Source: Chryseobacterium sp. IHB B 17019 (GTDB taxonomy: Bacteria; Bacteroidota; Bacteroidia; Flavobacteriales; Weeksellaceae). Taken from it: a stretch of DNA of 64,000 bases. Location of the stretch: positions 3,658,001-3,722,000 of the forward strand of contig NZ_CP013293.1 in assembly GCF_001456155.1 (NCBI RefSeq), given 5' to 3'. Position numbers and translations under genes: made by a program. The notes under the pieces were generated by a model. That model did not search any database and was not told the origin of the DNA. It saw nothing but the letters and a program-made list of their open reading frames with translations. This document shows, one piece after another, positions 33,879 through 43,600 of this stretch. Positions within the stretch are counted from its first letter, which is position 1; each line of letters starts with the position of its first letter.

Positions 33879-36032
33879 ATGCCAAAAAAAAGAAAATATA
33901 TAAGTCAGAAAAATGATCATAAATTACAGGAAATAGGAAGACTTATTCTGCGTTTTATGAATGAAAATTCTACGAAGATCTATAATTATAAGCAGATCGC
34001 GGACGGAATAGATCACAAAAATCCAAGACAGAGAGAGCTTGTTATCCAGGCTTTGCATAAGCTTCAGGCTGATGAAAGGATTAAAGAAACAGAAAAAGGA
34101 AAATATATCGTAAACCTTAATATAAAAGGAACACTTACCGGAACTATAGATTTCAACCAATCCGGGAATGCCTACGTAAGTGTCGAAGGACTGGAAGATG
34201 ATATTTTTATCCATTCCAAAAATGTAAAAGATGCGTTACAGGGTGATAAAGTTTTAATCGTAACCTATACTTATAAAGGAAAAAAACTGGAAGGTTCTGT
34301 TTTGGAAGTTCTGGAAAGAACAAGAACGGAATTTGTAGGAACTTTACAGGTGGTTACCCATAAAGATTTCGGATTTGTTGTTTGTGATAAAAAGACAATA
34401 AATACAGATATTTTTATTCCTAAAGGAAAATTCGGGGGTGCGGAAGACGGCGATAAAGTAGTCGTAAAAATGACAGAATGGAAACCCGGCGACAAAAATC
34501 CTGAAGGTGAAATTATCCAGGTTTTAGGAGCTCCCGGTGAGCATGAAACGGAGATTCACTCTATTCTTGCAGAGTACGGCTTACCATACGAATTCCCTGA
34601 AGAAGTTGAAAGAGATGCCGATAAAATTGACAGAAGTATCAATGATGAAGAAGTAGCAAAACGTTGGGATATGCGTGGAATTACGACCTTCACCATTGAC
34701 CCGAAAGATGCAAAAGACTTTGATGATGCCTTGTCAATCAGGAAGTTAGAAAACGGGAACTGGGAAATTGGTGTTCATATTGCGGACGTTTCACATTATG
34801 TGGTTCCCGGAACTATTTTAGATGATGAAGCCTATCAGAGAGCGACTTCAATTTACCTTGTAGACCGCGTTGTACCGATGCTTCCGGAAGTTTTGAGTAA
34901 TGATGTTTGTTCACTTCGTCCGAATGAAGATAAATTCACATTCTCTGCTGTTTTTGAACTGGATGATGATGCAAAAATTCATAAACAATGGTTTGGAAGA
35001 ACGGTTATTCATTCTGACAGAAGATTCTCGTATGAGGAAGCTCAGGAAAGAATTGAAACAAAACAGGGTGATCTTCAGGAAGAAATCAATGTGTTGGACA
35101 GATTAGCGAAAATCATGCGAGCAGAACGTATCAGAAACGGTGCAATTACGTTCGACAGAAGCGAAGTTCGATTTAATTTAGATGAAAAAAATGAGCCGGT
35201 GGGTGTCTACTTTAAAATAAGTAAAGATTCAAATCATTTGATTGAAGAATTCATGCTGCTTGCGAATAAAAAAGTATCTGAATTTGTTTCTTTAAATAAA
35301 AGAGGAGAAATCTCTCAGAATACATTTATTTACAGGATTCATGATGATCCGGATCCTGCAAAACTGGAATCTTTAAGAGATTTTGTTTCCACTTTCGGAT
35401 ATAAAATGGATCTTGCCAATACCAAAAAAGTTGCCGAATCATTAAACAGATTATTGCACGACGTAAAAGGAAAAGGCGAAGAAAATATGATCGAAACACT
35501 AGCGATGAGAAGTATGAGCAAAGCAGTATACTCAACGGAGCCTATTGGTCACTACGGGCTTGGTTTTGATTTCTATTCTCACTTTACCTCTCCTATCCGT
35601 CGTTATCCGGATTTGATTGCACACCGTTTGCTTCAACATTATCTGGATGGAGGAAAATCTCCAAACAAAGCAGAGCTTGAAGAAAAAGCAAAGCATTGCA
35701 GCTCCATGGAAAGATTGGCGGCCGATGCAGAAAGGGATTCTATCAAATACATGCAGGTGAAATTCATGGAAAAACATTTGGGAGAAACTTTCAATGGAGT
35801 AATTTCCGGTGTTGCTGAATTTGGTTTCTGGGTAGAAATCCCTGAAAATGGTGCAGAAGGCTTGATTAAATTAAGAGATTTAGTGGACGATTCTTATACC
35901 TATGATTCCAAAACTCATGCAGTATACGGCTCGAGACACGGAAAAAGATACCAATTGGGAGATAATGTTCAGATAAAAGTTGTGAAGGCAAACTTGATTC
36001 AAAAGCAGTTAGATTTCAAGATTGTTGATTAA
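33879..36032 (+). CDS. rnr: Ribonuclease R
   Basis: The protein has 717 residues. The order is an N-terminal winged-helix segment, two cold-shock domains (about 85-230), then the RNB core with TIDPKDAKDFDDALS (catalytic Asp cluster), DVCSLRPNEDKF and YGLGFDFYSHFTSPIRRYPDLIAHR. A C-terminal S1 domain (about 635-715, FNGVISGVAEFGFWVEIP) completes it. It is a processive 3'-5' exoribonuclease that degrades structured RNA. It starts a six-gene plus-strand series, with lysE following after 64 bp. Confidence 0.96.
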   Translation: MPKKRKYISQKNDHKLQEIGRLILRFMNENSTKIYNYKQIADGIDHKNPRQRELVIQALHKLQADERIKETEKGKYIVNLNIKGTLTGTIDFNQSGNAYVSVEGLEDDIFIHSKNVKDALQGDKVLIVTYTYKGKKLEGSVLEVLERTRTEFVGTLQVVTHKDFGFVVCDKKTINTDIFIPKGKFGGAEDGDKVVVKMTEWKPGDKNPEGEIIQVLGAPGEHETEIHSILAEYGLPYEFPEEVERDADKIDRSINDEEVAKRWDMRGITTFTIDPKDAKDFDDALSIRKLENGNWEIGVHIADVSHYVVPGTILDDEAYQRATSIYLVDRVVPMLPEVLSNDVCSLRPNEDKFTFSAVFELDDDAKIHKQWFGRTVIHSDRRFSYEEAQERIETKQGDLQEEINVLDRLAKIMRAERIRNGAITFDRSEVRFNLDEKNEPVGVYFKISKDSNHLIEEFMLLANKKVSEFVSLNKRGEISQNTFIYRIHDDPDPAKLESLRDFVSTFGYKMDLANTKKVAESLNRLLHDVKGKGEENMIETLAMRSMSKAVYSTEPIGHYGLGFDFYSHFTSPIRRYPDLIAHRLLQHYLDGGKSPNKAELEEKAKHCSSMERLAADAERDSIKYMQVKFMEKHLGETFNGVISGVAEFGFWVEIPENGAEGLIKLRDLVDDSYTYDSKTHAVYGSRHGKRYQLGDNVQIKVVKANLIQKQLDFKIVD

Positions 36033-36096
36033 TTAAAACATAAAGGCTAACTTTGTATAAGTGGGATGAAATTTTTTTCATTTAAAAAGCTATTGA

Positions 36097-36783
36097 ATGT
36101 TTGAACTTATATTATCTGCTATTGTATTGGGATTCATGTTGAGTCTGGTTTTTATAGGACCTATTTTTTTCCTGCTCATAGAAACCAGTTTTTCAAGAGG
36201 CCCAAAACATGCCCTGGCCTTGGATATCGGCGTTATTTCTGCAGATCTTCTGTGTATTTTGGCGGCCTATTATGCAAGTGCAGATATTGTTACTTTAATA
36301 GACAAACATCCTGGTTTTTACAGGATTACAGCAATACTTATTTTTATATACGGCATCGTGATGATGGTTACCAAAACCAAGATGCACATGCCCGGCGAAG
36401 AAAGAATCATTAATCAGAATTATTTTAAAACATTCATTAATGGTTTTTTCTTTAATCTTTTAAATGTAGGAGTAATCCTTTTCTGGCTGGTAACGGTGAT
36501 TTCCGTAAGGAATCAATATCCGGATACCGGCAATTTTATTTTTTACATCAGCATTGTTATTGCCACTTACCTTTGTATTGACCTTGCAAAGATCTTTCTG
36601 GCAAAGCAATTCCACGATAAATTGACACAAAGACTTGCCAACCAGATCAGAAGAATTGTTGGCGGAATCCTCATCGTTTTCAGCTTCTTTATTTTCCTGC
36701 AAAGCTTCAAAAAATTCAATCAATTCGATAGGCAATTGGAAGAAGCCGAAAAAACTGAAGTAAAATATCAAAAGACCAAATGA
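36097..36783 (+). CDS. LysE-family transporter
   Basis: The protein has 228 residues and six membrane segments. The start LILSAIVLGFMLSLVFIGPIFFLLIETSFSRGPKHA matches the LysE/RhtB exporter N terminus (GPxFxxxxxxxxxxG), and the NGFFFNLLNVGVILFW segment corresponds to the conserved NPK region. It is expected to export amino acids or similar solutes; substrate unknown. The stop overlaps the ATG of ldcA by 4 bp. Confidence 0.85.
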   Translation: MFELILSAIVLGFMLSLVFIGPIFFLLIETSFSRGPKHALALDIGVISADLLCILAAYYASADIVTLIDKHPGFYRITAILIFIYGIVMMVTKTKMHMPGEERIINQNYFKTFINGFFFNLLNVGVILFWLVTVISVRNQYPDTGNFIFYISIVIATYLCIDLAKIFLAKQFHDKLTQRLANQIRRIVGGILIVFSFFIFLQSFKKFNQFDRQLEEAEKTEVKYQKTK

Positions 36784-37706
36784 AAAAAATCTTTCCAAAA
36801 TCCCTTAAAAAAGGTGATAAAATAGCCATTATTTCCCCTGCCGGAGCCGTAGATGAGACTCAGCTTCAAAAGGGAATCGAAATGATTAAAAACAAAGGTT
36901 ACGAACCCATTTTAGGAGAACATCTTTATACTAAGTTTTCCAACGGCTACAATTACGCAGGAACAGAACAGGAAAGAATAAAAGACCTCAATTGGGCCTT
37001 AAATGACAACGAAATTTCTGCAATTTGGGCTTCCAGAGGCGGTTACGGATGTCAGCATTTAGTTGAAAGCTTAAACTTAAAAAATTTCATTAAAAATCAA
37101 AAATGGTACATCGGTTATTCTGATAACACGGTGATCCAAAGTTATTTATTGAAAAAAGGGTTCGCTTCCATTCACGGACAAACCGTTAAAACTTCCAGCT
37201 TTGGAGTAACGGAAGAAAGCTATGATCTTATTTTTGATATTTTAAAGGGTAAAAAGCTAAAATATAACCTTGAGTCGCATCAATTTAATAAGAATGGAAA
37301 TATTGAAGGAGAATTGATTGGAGGAAATTTAGCCTTAATTTATGCGCTTTTAGGAACAAAATATTCTTTTGATTTTAAAGATAAAATTTTATTCATTGAA
37401 GATATCGGCGAAAATTTTTACGCGCTCGACCGAATGATTATGAGCTTGGAACTGGCAGGTGTTTTTAAAAAAATATCAGGATTAATTGTTGGCGGAATGA
37501 CCAATATGGGCGATGAAAAAGACAATAAACAATACGAAGAAAGCTTCGATGAATTTACCTATCAATTAATTTCAGACAGAATTTCAAAATACAAGTTTCC
37601 GGTAGTTTTTGGCTTTCCAAATGGTCATATCAAAGACAACCGACCGCTGATTATCGGTGGAAATGTGAAGGTAAAAGTTGAGGATAAGGTTAAGATTGAG
37701 TTTTAA
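36780..37706 (+). CDS. ldcA: Muramoyltetrapeptide carboxypeptidase (LD-carboxypeptidase, S66)
   Basis: The protein has 308 residues. S66 features are the start LKKGDKIAIISPAGAV, AIWASRGGYGCQHLVE, the nucleophile Ser in YIGYSDNTVI, ELIGGNLALIYALLGT, the Glu of FIEDIGENFYALDRM and the His of FPNGHIKDNRP. It cleaves the terminal D-Ala from tetrapeptides during murein recycling. There is no signal peptide, which fits the cytoplasmic role. Translational coupling to the LysE-type exporter by ATGA suggests linked expression. Confidence 0.93.
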   Translation: MKKIFPKSLKKGDKIAIISPAGAVDETQLQKGIEMIKNKGYEPILGEHLYTKFSNGYNYAGTEQERIKDLNWALNDNEISAIWASRGGYGCQHLVESLNLKNFIKNQKWYIGYSDNTVIQSYLLKKGFASIHGQTVKTSSFGVTEESYDLIFDILKGKKLKYNLESHQFNKNGNIEGELIGGNLALIYALLGTKYSFDFKDKILFIEDIGENFYALDRMIMSLELAGVFKKISGLIVGGMTNMGDEKDNKQYEESFDEFTYQLISDRISKYKFPVVFGFPNGHIKDNRPLIIGGNVKVKVEDKVKIEF

Positions 37707-37771
37707 GAATAAATTATTTTAAAAATAAGGTGATTTTAACTCACAAACACTAAAACCCTCAAATCCCAACA

Positions 37772-38143
37772 ATGGCTTCACACAACGATTTAGGAAAGAA
37801 AGCAGAAGATCTTGCAGCAGAATTTCTACAGAAAAACGGCTATAAAGTCTTAATAAGAAACTTCCGTTTTCAAAAAGCGGAAATAGACATCATTGCTGAA
37901 AAAGATAATTTAATTATTATTACAGAAGTAAAAGCACGTTCAACAGATGCTTTTATGTTGCCTCAGGAAGCCGTTAACAAAAGGAAAATTTCATTAATAG
38001 TCTCCGCAGCGAACAATTATCTGGAAGAATTTAATAAAAACCAGGAAGTAAGATTTGACATAATTTCTGTTCTTCCGGATGAAAAAGGAAGATTAGTTAT
38101 CGAACATATTCAGGATGCTTTTGAAGCATTCGATGCCAATTGA
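37772..38143 (+). CDS. yraN: YraN family protein (UPF0102, nuclease-like fold)
   Basis: The protein has 123 residues. The UPF0102 core is GKKAEDLAAEFLQKNGYKVLIRNFRFQKAEIDII, then ITEVKARS, giving the E...D...ExK constellation of restriction-endonuclease-like folds. The activity is unproven for most members; a role in DNA processing is often proposed. It is 65 bp after ldcA. Confidence 0.93.
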   Translation: MASHNDLGKKAEDLAAEFLQKNGYKVLIRNFRFQKAEIDIIAEKDNLIIITEVKARSTDAFMLPQEAVNKRKISLIVSAANNYLEEFNKNQEVRFDIISVLPDEKGRLVIEHIQDAFEAFDAN

Positions 38144-38233
38144 ATAATGCACAATTTAATAATGTACCAGTTTACCAATGATTGTAATCTTGTTAAATTA
38201 TTAAGATCGCTATATTAAAGATTTATAATTTTT

Positions 38234-38983
38234 ATGAAAACAATATTAGTGACCGGAGCCACTTCCGGAATAGGAAAATCCACTGCAGAGCTTCTTGCAA
38301 AACAAGATAACAGAGTCGTTATTTGTGGAAGGAGATCTGAAGTTTTGGAGTCTTTAAAAACAGAACTTTCTGCTTTCACCGAAATATTTAGTTTAAAGTT
38401 TGATGTCAGGAATCTGGAGGAAGTTGAAACTGCCATTAATTCGCTTCCGGAAGAATGGAAAAATATTGATGTTTTGATTAACAATGCAGGAAATGCACAC
38501 GGTTTAGACCCTCTTTCTGCAGGCAAAACCGACGATTGGGACTCTATGATCGACGGAAATGTGAAAGGGCTTTTATATGTTTCCAAAATGATTATTCCTG
38601 GAATGAAAGAAAGAAACTCCGGACATATTGTGAATATCAGCTCGATTGCAGCGAGACAGACTTATGCAAACGGAGTTGTGTATTGTGCGACCAAAAAAGC
38701 CGTCGATGTTATTTCCGAAGGAATGCGTTTAGAATTAACCGAATTCGGTATTAAGGTTACCAATATTCAACCTGGAGCTGTTGAAACGGATTTTTCTTTG
38801 GTTAGATTTAAAGGAGATAACGAAAGAGCAGCAACAGTGTATGCAGGGTATGAGCCTTTAAAAGCCGAAGATATTGCAGATTCTATCGCGTATTGTGTGA
38901 ATGCTCCGAAACATGTCTGTATTTCTGATATGACGATTTACCCGACAGCTCAGGCGGAACCAAGAACGATTTACAGAAAATAG
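38234..38983 (+). CDS. SDR-family NAD(P)-dependent oxidoreductase (YdfG-like)
   Basis: The protein has 249 residues. Features are TGATSGIGKSTAELL for the cofactor, VLINNAGNAHGLDPL, the catalytic Ser of ISSIAARQTYANG and YCATKKAV. GAVETDFSLVRFKGD and the end resemble YdfG-type serine/3-hydroxy acid dehydrogenases. The exact substrate cannot be read from the sequence. The gaps on both sides (90 and 87 bp) hold short TTTAAT/TGTTA-type runs but no clear promoter. Confidence 0.85.
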   Translation: MKTILVTGATSGIGKSTAELLAKQDNRVVICGRRSEVLESLKTELSAFTEIFSLKFDVRNLEEVETAINSLPEEWKNIDVLINNAGNAHGLDPLSAGKTDDWDSMIDGNVKGLLYVSKMIIPGMKERNSGHIVNISSIAARQTYANGVVYCATKKAVDVISEGMRLELTEFGIKVTNIQPGAVETDFSLVRFKGDNERAATVYAGYEPLKAEDIADSIAYCVNAPKHVCISDMTIYPTAQAEPRTIYRK

Positions 38984-39070
38984 TTTCGAAATTATGGCTT
39001 AAATTTGCAGAATGTTTAGCATTTTATTCATTGATAAATTGCTATACTGTTAAATTGTTACATTAAAAAA

Positions 39071-39760
39071 ATGAAAATTTTATATCTCGAAACATCTTCA
39101 AAAAACTGCTCGGTAGCTATTTCTGAAAATGAAAAGCTGCTTTGCTTGACGGAAGAGGTTTCTGAAAACTATAAGCAGTCCGAAAGTCTCCACACTTTTG
39201 TAGAATGGGCTTTGGAAGGCGCCGGAATTTCAATGAAGGATATTGAGGCCGTTTCTTTGGGCAAAGGGCCTGGTTCATATACAGGATTAAGAATTGGTGC
39301 TTCTTCTGCAAAAGGCTTTTGTTATGGGCTAAAAGTTCCATTGATTGCCGTGAATTCTTTAGAAAGCATGATTGAGCCTTTTTTAGGGCAAAACTATGAT
39401 TTTGTAATCCCAATGGTGGACGCAAGGAGAATGGAGGTTTATACAGCTGTTTATGATGGGAAAACCGGAGATGAGATCTCTGAAACGGAAGCTAAAATTT
39501 TAGATGAAACTTCTTTTGAAGAATTTAAAAATAAAAAAATACTTTTTGTAGGAGACGGCGCGAAAAAAGCAAAGGACATTTTACAGCTTCCAAACGCTGA
39601 ATATAATGAAAGCATCTACCCTTCTGCTCAGTATTTAATCAAAAAAACTATTGAAAAAATTGATAAAAAAGAGTTTGAAGACGTTGCATATTTCGAACCG
39701 TTTTACCTCAAAGAATTTCATGGAGTAAAGAAAAAGAAACCGTCAGATTCTATTGACTAA
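39071..39760 (+). CDS. tsaB: tRNA N6-threonylcarbamoyladenosine protein TsaB
   Basis: The protein has 229 residues. The ASKHA-type N terminus is ILYLETSSKNCSVAI, and SLGKGPGSYTGLRIGASSAKGFCYGL is the TsaB signature. The C terminus ends in YFEPFYLKEFHGV, usual for the family. It is the scaffold for TsaD in forming t6A37 in ANN-decoding tRNAs. It is the last gene of the plus-strand series, before a bidirectional terminator. Confidence 0.94.
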   Translation: MKILYLETSSKNCSVAISENEKLLCLTEEVSENYKQSESLHTFVEWALEGAGISMKDIEAVSLGKGPGSYTGLRIGASSAKGFCYGLKVPLIAVNSLESMIEPFLGQNYDFVIPMVDARRMEVYTAVYDGKTGDEISETEAKILDETSFEEFKNKKILFVGDGAKKAKDILQLPNAEYNESIYPSAQYLIKKTIEKIDKKEFEDVAYFEPFYLKEFHGVKKKKPSDSID

Positions 39761-39774
39761 AAAATAAAAGGTAT

Positions 39775-39810
39775 AAAAAAAGCGAAGAATTAATCTTCGC
39801 TTTTCTTTTT
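39775..39810. terminator. Bidirectional terminator between tsaB and sprE
   Basis: The stem AGCGAAGA / TCTTCGCT with loop ATTAA has A and T runs on both sides and lies between convergent genes. Confidence 0.88.
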
Positions 39811-39852
39811 TATTGAGGTTTTGCGGGTATTGAACCCGGATTTTGTAAAACA

Positions 39853-42429
39853 TTAGTTAGGATTCTTTGGCGGGCGGTTAGTATTACCGCTGGACGGCTG
39901 TACTTGTTGAGGGTTGTTCATCATCTGGCTGTTATTAGCTGGATTTTGAGGAACACCGGAATTGTTCAGCTGTGTCGGATTCTGTGGCACATTATTGCCC
40001 AAATTTCCAGGATTCTGAGGCACATTATTTCCTTTATTATCCGTAGGCTGGAAGTTGAGTTCAGACTTCAGGTAATTAAGCATTTCCTTGGCCTTTTCTC
40101 CTTCCGGAGTTTTGGTATAATTCAAAGCAATCTGTTCCAGCTGGAGGATCATTACCTCTTTCCCACTCGATTTCCCTGCATTGAAGGCATTTAATAAATA
40201 TAATTTAGGGACTAAAGCATCTTTAGGATATTTCTGAATCGTTTGATCTATAATTTCCCTACTTTCCCCGAATTTCTCAGATTCATACAACGCAAAAGCC
40301 TGTTTATACTGGCTTTCAACATCTACAGAAGATTTTACGAAGCTGGTATTCTTAGGATTTCTCGCAAATTCTGCATAAGAAGTATATGGATAATCCGTCA
40401 GTAAAATCTGTTTTGCCCTTTCTGCAATCTGTGGATTTTTCTCATAATTCATCGCGAAGATTTCATACAAAGCCTGCAGCATTACCTTTTCTTCCGGCTT
40501 TACATCCACCAGATCATACAATGTTTTGGTAGCTAAAGGAGTATTTGTAAAGTAATTCTGATACATTACGCCTAATCCCAGAGAAGCGGTATCTCTGTCC
40601 TTTTTCAATTGGCCTAATTTGGTTGCATCTGTAGGAATTTGTTCAATATAAAAAGCAGGCTCAAAACGTCTTGGATTTGGGACATCGGTTGTTCCTAAAG
40701 CCTCATTTTTCATGTCTTCAATCGTTGCCATTTTTTTAGAAAAACGCCAGTTATCAACCAGGGCTCTTTCTCCCCAGGTCTGCTTAAACGTAGAAGTTCC
40801 TTTGCTTACAGTTCCGGTATTTGAGAAATAAAAACCTCTTGTTGCCACTCCGAAATCTTCAAAAGAACTTGAGCTGTTGGCAAAAATTGAATTTGCATTG
40901 TAAACTCCTGTATCAAACCCTTTGCTTCTTTCCGCACGTCTTCTTTCCAGTTCTTCCCTTTCTTCTTTTGCTTTTATTTTTGCAATATATTTTGTGAAAA
41001 AGTCGGTTTTCTGCTCAGTACTCATTTTAGCTAAATTCAGAATACTGTCATTTTTTTTAATTAAATAATAGTTTCTTGAGATTTTTTTAATGTAAGTTGA
41101 TTGGTCAGCTAAAAGAACTTTTGAAGGTTCATACGTCATTACAGCCAATGCAGAATCATAATAAGCTCCTGCCCCGATATAATCATTTTTGTCCAAGTAC
41201 CCCTTTCCTATTTCATAATAAGCCAGACCACGAACCTGTGGATCCGAAACTTTTTCTTTCAGAGATTTTCTGAAATATTCCTGAGCCTCGTCCTTTTTTC
41301 CGGCTTTATTGGCCATTAAGCCTAGTGCATAGTAAAATTCGTTCTTTCTCGAGCCATAAGTTCCTTTTTTACTGATGTCTTCAAGATATTTTTTTGCGCC
41401 GCTGTAATCTCCTTTTCCGTTAAAAGTTTTTGCAATTTCGATTTGCGATTTTACCTCAAATTCAAAATCATTGGCATATTTATAAGCAGCCATAAAACTT
41501 TCTCTAGCTCTTTCGTTCTGTCCGATATTTTCCAACACCTGTCCTCTCAGGTATGCAATTCTGCTTTTCAGTTTTCTGTTGGAATTCAGTTCAAAAGCGC
41601 GGTCAAGCTCTTTTACGGCTTCTTCTTTTTTATCTGCATCCAAATAAGCTTCAGCCTGATAAATGCTTAAAAGCTTATCATAGTCTTTGCTTATTTTTTC
41701 ACTTTTTAATTTATTGAAAACATCCTGAGCCTTATGATAATCTTTTACCTGAGCGTAGGCTAAACCTTGATAAACTTTAGCCAAAGGAAGCCTTTTATCA
41801 TCTTTCATGTGGGTGAAAACGTAATTTAAAGCATCTAAAGCTTCCAAAGATTTGCCTCTATAGATTCGTGCCTGGGCCAGAATCATATAAGCTTCAAAAA
41901 TCTGTTTGTTTTGCTCTTCACCATGCTTGATGACAGAATATTTATTAATTGCTTTTAAAGCTTTTGCCTCTGCAATTTCTAAAGTTGTTGCCCCTTTCTG
42001 TTCCGGCTGATTGGGATCAGCTCCCACACCGTTTGTTCCAGACAAAGTGTTATTGCCCGGATTTCCAGGCATTCCTGGCGGCATTCCCGGAGGACCATTT
42101 TTACCGTTATTGGGATTATTCTGGGCAGGTCTGTTTACTTCAGCCATTTTCATGGAATTTTCGGCAAAAGCCTGTGACTGACCAAGATCACTTCCCAAAG
42201 GTTGATCCTCATAGGTGAGAATAGGAATATAAGGTGCATAAAAATTGTCCTTATGACCTTTATCTCTTGTTTCAAATTCGCTGTTTAACGCATCTTTTGC
42301 ATTAAAAAGGGTATTGTAGTATGTGGAAAATCCTTTCATGAACTTCGATCTCTGATCCGGCCTCTTGGTTTTTGTGGCACAAGAAGCTACGATACAAAGC
42401 ACTAAAAGGAATAAAATATTCTTTTTCAT
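39853..42429 (-). CDS. sprE: Type IX secretion / gliding motility TPR lipoprotein SprE (PorW)
   Basis: The protein has 858 residues. The signal peptide ends in a lipobox (VASC, Cys17). The region after it (FMKGFSTYYNTLFNAKDAL, then YAPYIPILTYEDQPLG) is the signature start of SprE/PorW. Proline/glycine/asparagine-rich spacers follow, then more than ten TPR-like helices, and a low-complexity tail with repeated VPQNP units. SprE/PorW is an outer-membrane-associated lipoprotein needed for type IX secretion and gliding. It is followed by no other T9SS gene here. The maf-kdsC-DUF2520 genes lie upstream on the same strand. Confidence 0.9.
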   Translation of the reverse strand: MKKNILFLLVLCIVASCATKTKRPDQRSKFMKGFSTYYNTLFNAKDALNSEFETRDKGHKDNFYAPYIPILTYEDQPLGSDLGQSQAFAENSMKMAEVNRPAQNNPNNGKNGPPGMPPGMPGNPGNNTLSGTNGVGADPNQPEQKGATTLEIAEAKALKAINKYSVIKHGEEQNKQIFEAYMILAQARIYRGKSLEALDALNYVFTHMKDDKRLPLAKVYQGLAYAQVKDYHKAQDVFNKLKSEKISKDYDKLLSIYQAEAYLDADKKEEAVKELDRAFELNSNRKLKSRIAYLRGQVLENIGQNERARESFMAAYKYANDFEFEVKSQIEIAKTFNGKGDYSGAKKYLEDISKKGTYGSRKNEFYYALGLMANKAGKKDEAQEYFRKSLKEKVSDPQVRGLAYYEIGKGYLDKNDYIGAGAYYDSALAVMTYEPSKVLLADQSTYIKKISRNYYLIKKNDSILNLAKMSTEQKTDFFTKYIAKIKAKEEREELERRRAERSKGFDTGVYNANSIFANSSSSFEDFGVATRGFYFSNTGTVSKGTSTFKQTWGERALVDNWRFSKKMATIEDMKNEALGTTDVPNPRRFEPAFYIEQIPTDATKLGQLKKDRDTASLGLGVMYQNYFTNTPLATKTLYDLVDVKPEEKVMLQALYEIFAMNYEKNPQIAERAKQILLTDYPYTSYAEFARNPKNTSFVKSSVDVESQYKQAFALYESEKFGESREIIDQTIQKYPKDALVPKLYLLNAFNAGKSSGKEVMILQLEQIALNYTKTPEGEKAKEMLNYLKSELNFQPTDNKGNNVPQNPGNLGNNVPQNPTQLNNSGVPQNPANNSQMMNNPQQVQPSSGNTNRPPKNPN

Positions 42430-42516
42430 TATTTCAATATAACTCGCTAATCTACTTTTTATTATCAGTAGGATAGATGATTTTGTAAAAATAATAAAAT
42501 TTTGTATTGAAACTCT

Positions 42517-43077
42517 TTATATTTCTTTCAAAATTTTGTAAACCAAATGGGTAGGCAATCCCATAATGGTATAAAAGCTGCCATTCATCTTCTTAATCTT
42601 CGCCATTCCCAGCCATTCCTGGATGCCGTAGCTTCCTGCTTTATCGAAAGGTTTGTAATGTTGAATGTAATACGCTATTTCATCATTTGTAATTTCATCA
42701 AATTCTACTTCTGCAACATCGGTTTGTGTGATGGTTTTATCTAAAGTTTTAATCGTAATTCCGGTATAAACCTGATGTGTTTTCCCTGAAAGCATTTGTA
42801 GCATTGCTTTTGCATCCTCTTCATTTTTCGGTTTTCCAAGAAACTGATTATTAATGGCTACAACAGTATCAGCTGTCAGTAAAACCTCACCTTCTTCCAG
42901 TTTTCTGAATGCCTCTGCTTTTAATTCAGATAAATAAGCTGCGGACTCTCCCACTTTGATATGGTCGGGAACGATTTCCTCACAGTCGATTTTCACGACT
43001 TCAAAATCGAAGCCTAAACTGGACAATAATTCTTTTCTTCTGGGAGATTGTGATGCTAATAATAATTTCATTTTCAA
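42517..43077 (-). CDS. maf: Maf-family nucleotide pyrophosphatase
   Basis: The protein has 186 residues. The Maf signature is LLLASQSPRRKELLSSLG, then the conserved VLTADTVVAINNQFLGKP and a catalytic region with SGKTHQVYTG. FDKAGSYGIQEW closes the fold. Such enzymes hydrolyse dTTP/UTP or modified nucleotides to monophosphates. It starts 4 bp after kdsC on the minus strand; an alternative start is two codons in (MKLLLAS). Confidence 0.93.
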   Translation of the reverse strand: MKMKLLLASQSPRRKELLSSLGFDFEVVKIDCEEIVPDHIKVGESAAYLSELKAEAFRKLEEGEVLLTADTVVAINNQFLGKPKNEEDAKAMLQMLSGKTHQVYTGITIKTLDKTITQTDVAEVEFDEITNDEIAYYIQHYKPFDKAGSYGIQEWLGMAKIKKMNGSFYTIMGLPTHLVYKILKEI

Positions 43078-43081
43078 TTAA

Positions 43082-43600
43082 TTAAACTGATTGTGTGTTA
43101 TCATCATGCCATTTTCCCTGAACTTTCATGACCTGCTCAATGACATCTCGCACGGCCCCACTTCCTCCTTTTTTAGGTGAAATGTAATTTGAAATTTCTT
43201 TGATTTCCGGAACGGCATTTTCCGGACAAGTCGCAATCGCGGAGTTTTCCATAATGTGCAGATCCGGAATATCATCTCCCATTGTTAAGATTTCTTCGTT
43301 TTTAAGATTATATTTCGCCTTAAAATCTTCAAAATCGATCATTTTATCTGGTGATTTAGGATAATAATCTTCAATTCCGAGATAATTGATCCTGTGTTTT
43401 ACCATTTCATCATTCCCACCGGTGATTACCCCGATTAAATAATTGTTTTTTAAGGCTTTAACGACCGCATAGCCGTCCAAAACATTCATTACTCTCGACA
43501 TGTTTCCTCCGGGCATTAAATAAATGCTTCCGTCCGTGAAAACCCCGTCTACATCGAATACAAATGCTTTTATATCTTTTAATTTCTCTTTATAGCTCAT
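43082..43600 (-). CDS. kdsC: 3-deoxy-D-manno-octulosonate 8-phosphate phosphatase (KdsC-like HAD)
   Basis: The protein has 172 residues and is a capless C0 HAD phosphatase: FVFDVDGVFTDGSIY (nucleophile Asp pair), VITGGNDEMV, K in YYPKSPDK and GDDIPD. The short length and the conserved C-terminal GGSGAVRDVIE match KdsC, which makes Kdo for lipopolysaccharide. It overlaps the DUF2520 gene by 11 bp and precedes maf by 4 bp. Confidence 0.92.
   Translation of the reverse strand: MSYKEKLKDIKAFVFDVDGVFTDGSIYLMPGGNMSRVMNVLDGYAVVKALKNNYLIGVITGGNDEMVKHRINYLGIEDYYPKSPDKMIDFEDFKAKYNLKNEEILTMGDDIPDLHIMENSAIATCPENAVPEIKEISNYISPKKGGSGAVRDVIEQVMKVQGKWHDDNTQSV

Noticed and set aside
39815..39845. GCGGGTATTGAACCCGG as part of a tRNA
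   Set aside because: No acceptor stem, anticodon arm or CCA context; it is a short palindrome before the sprE stop.
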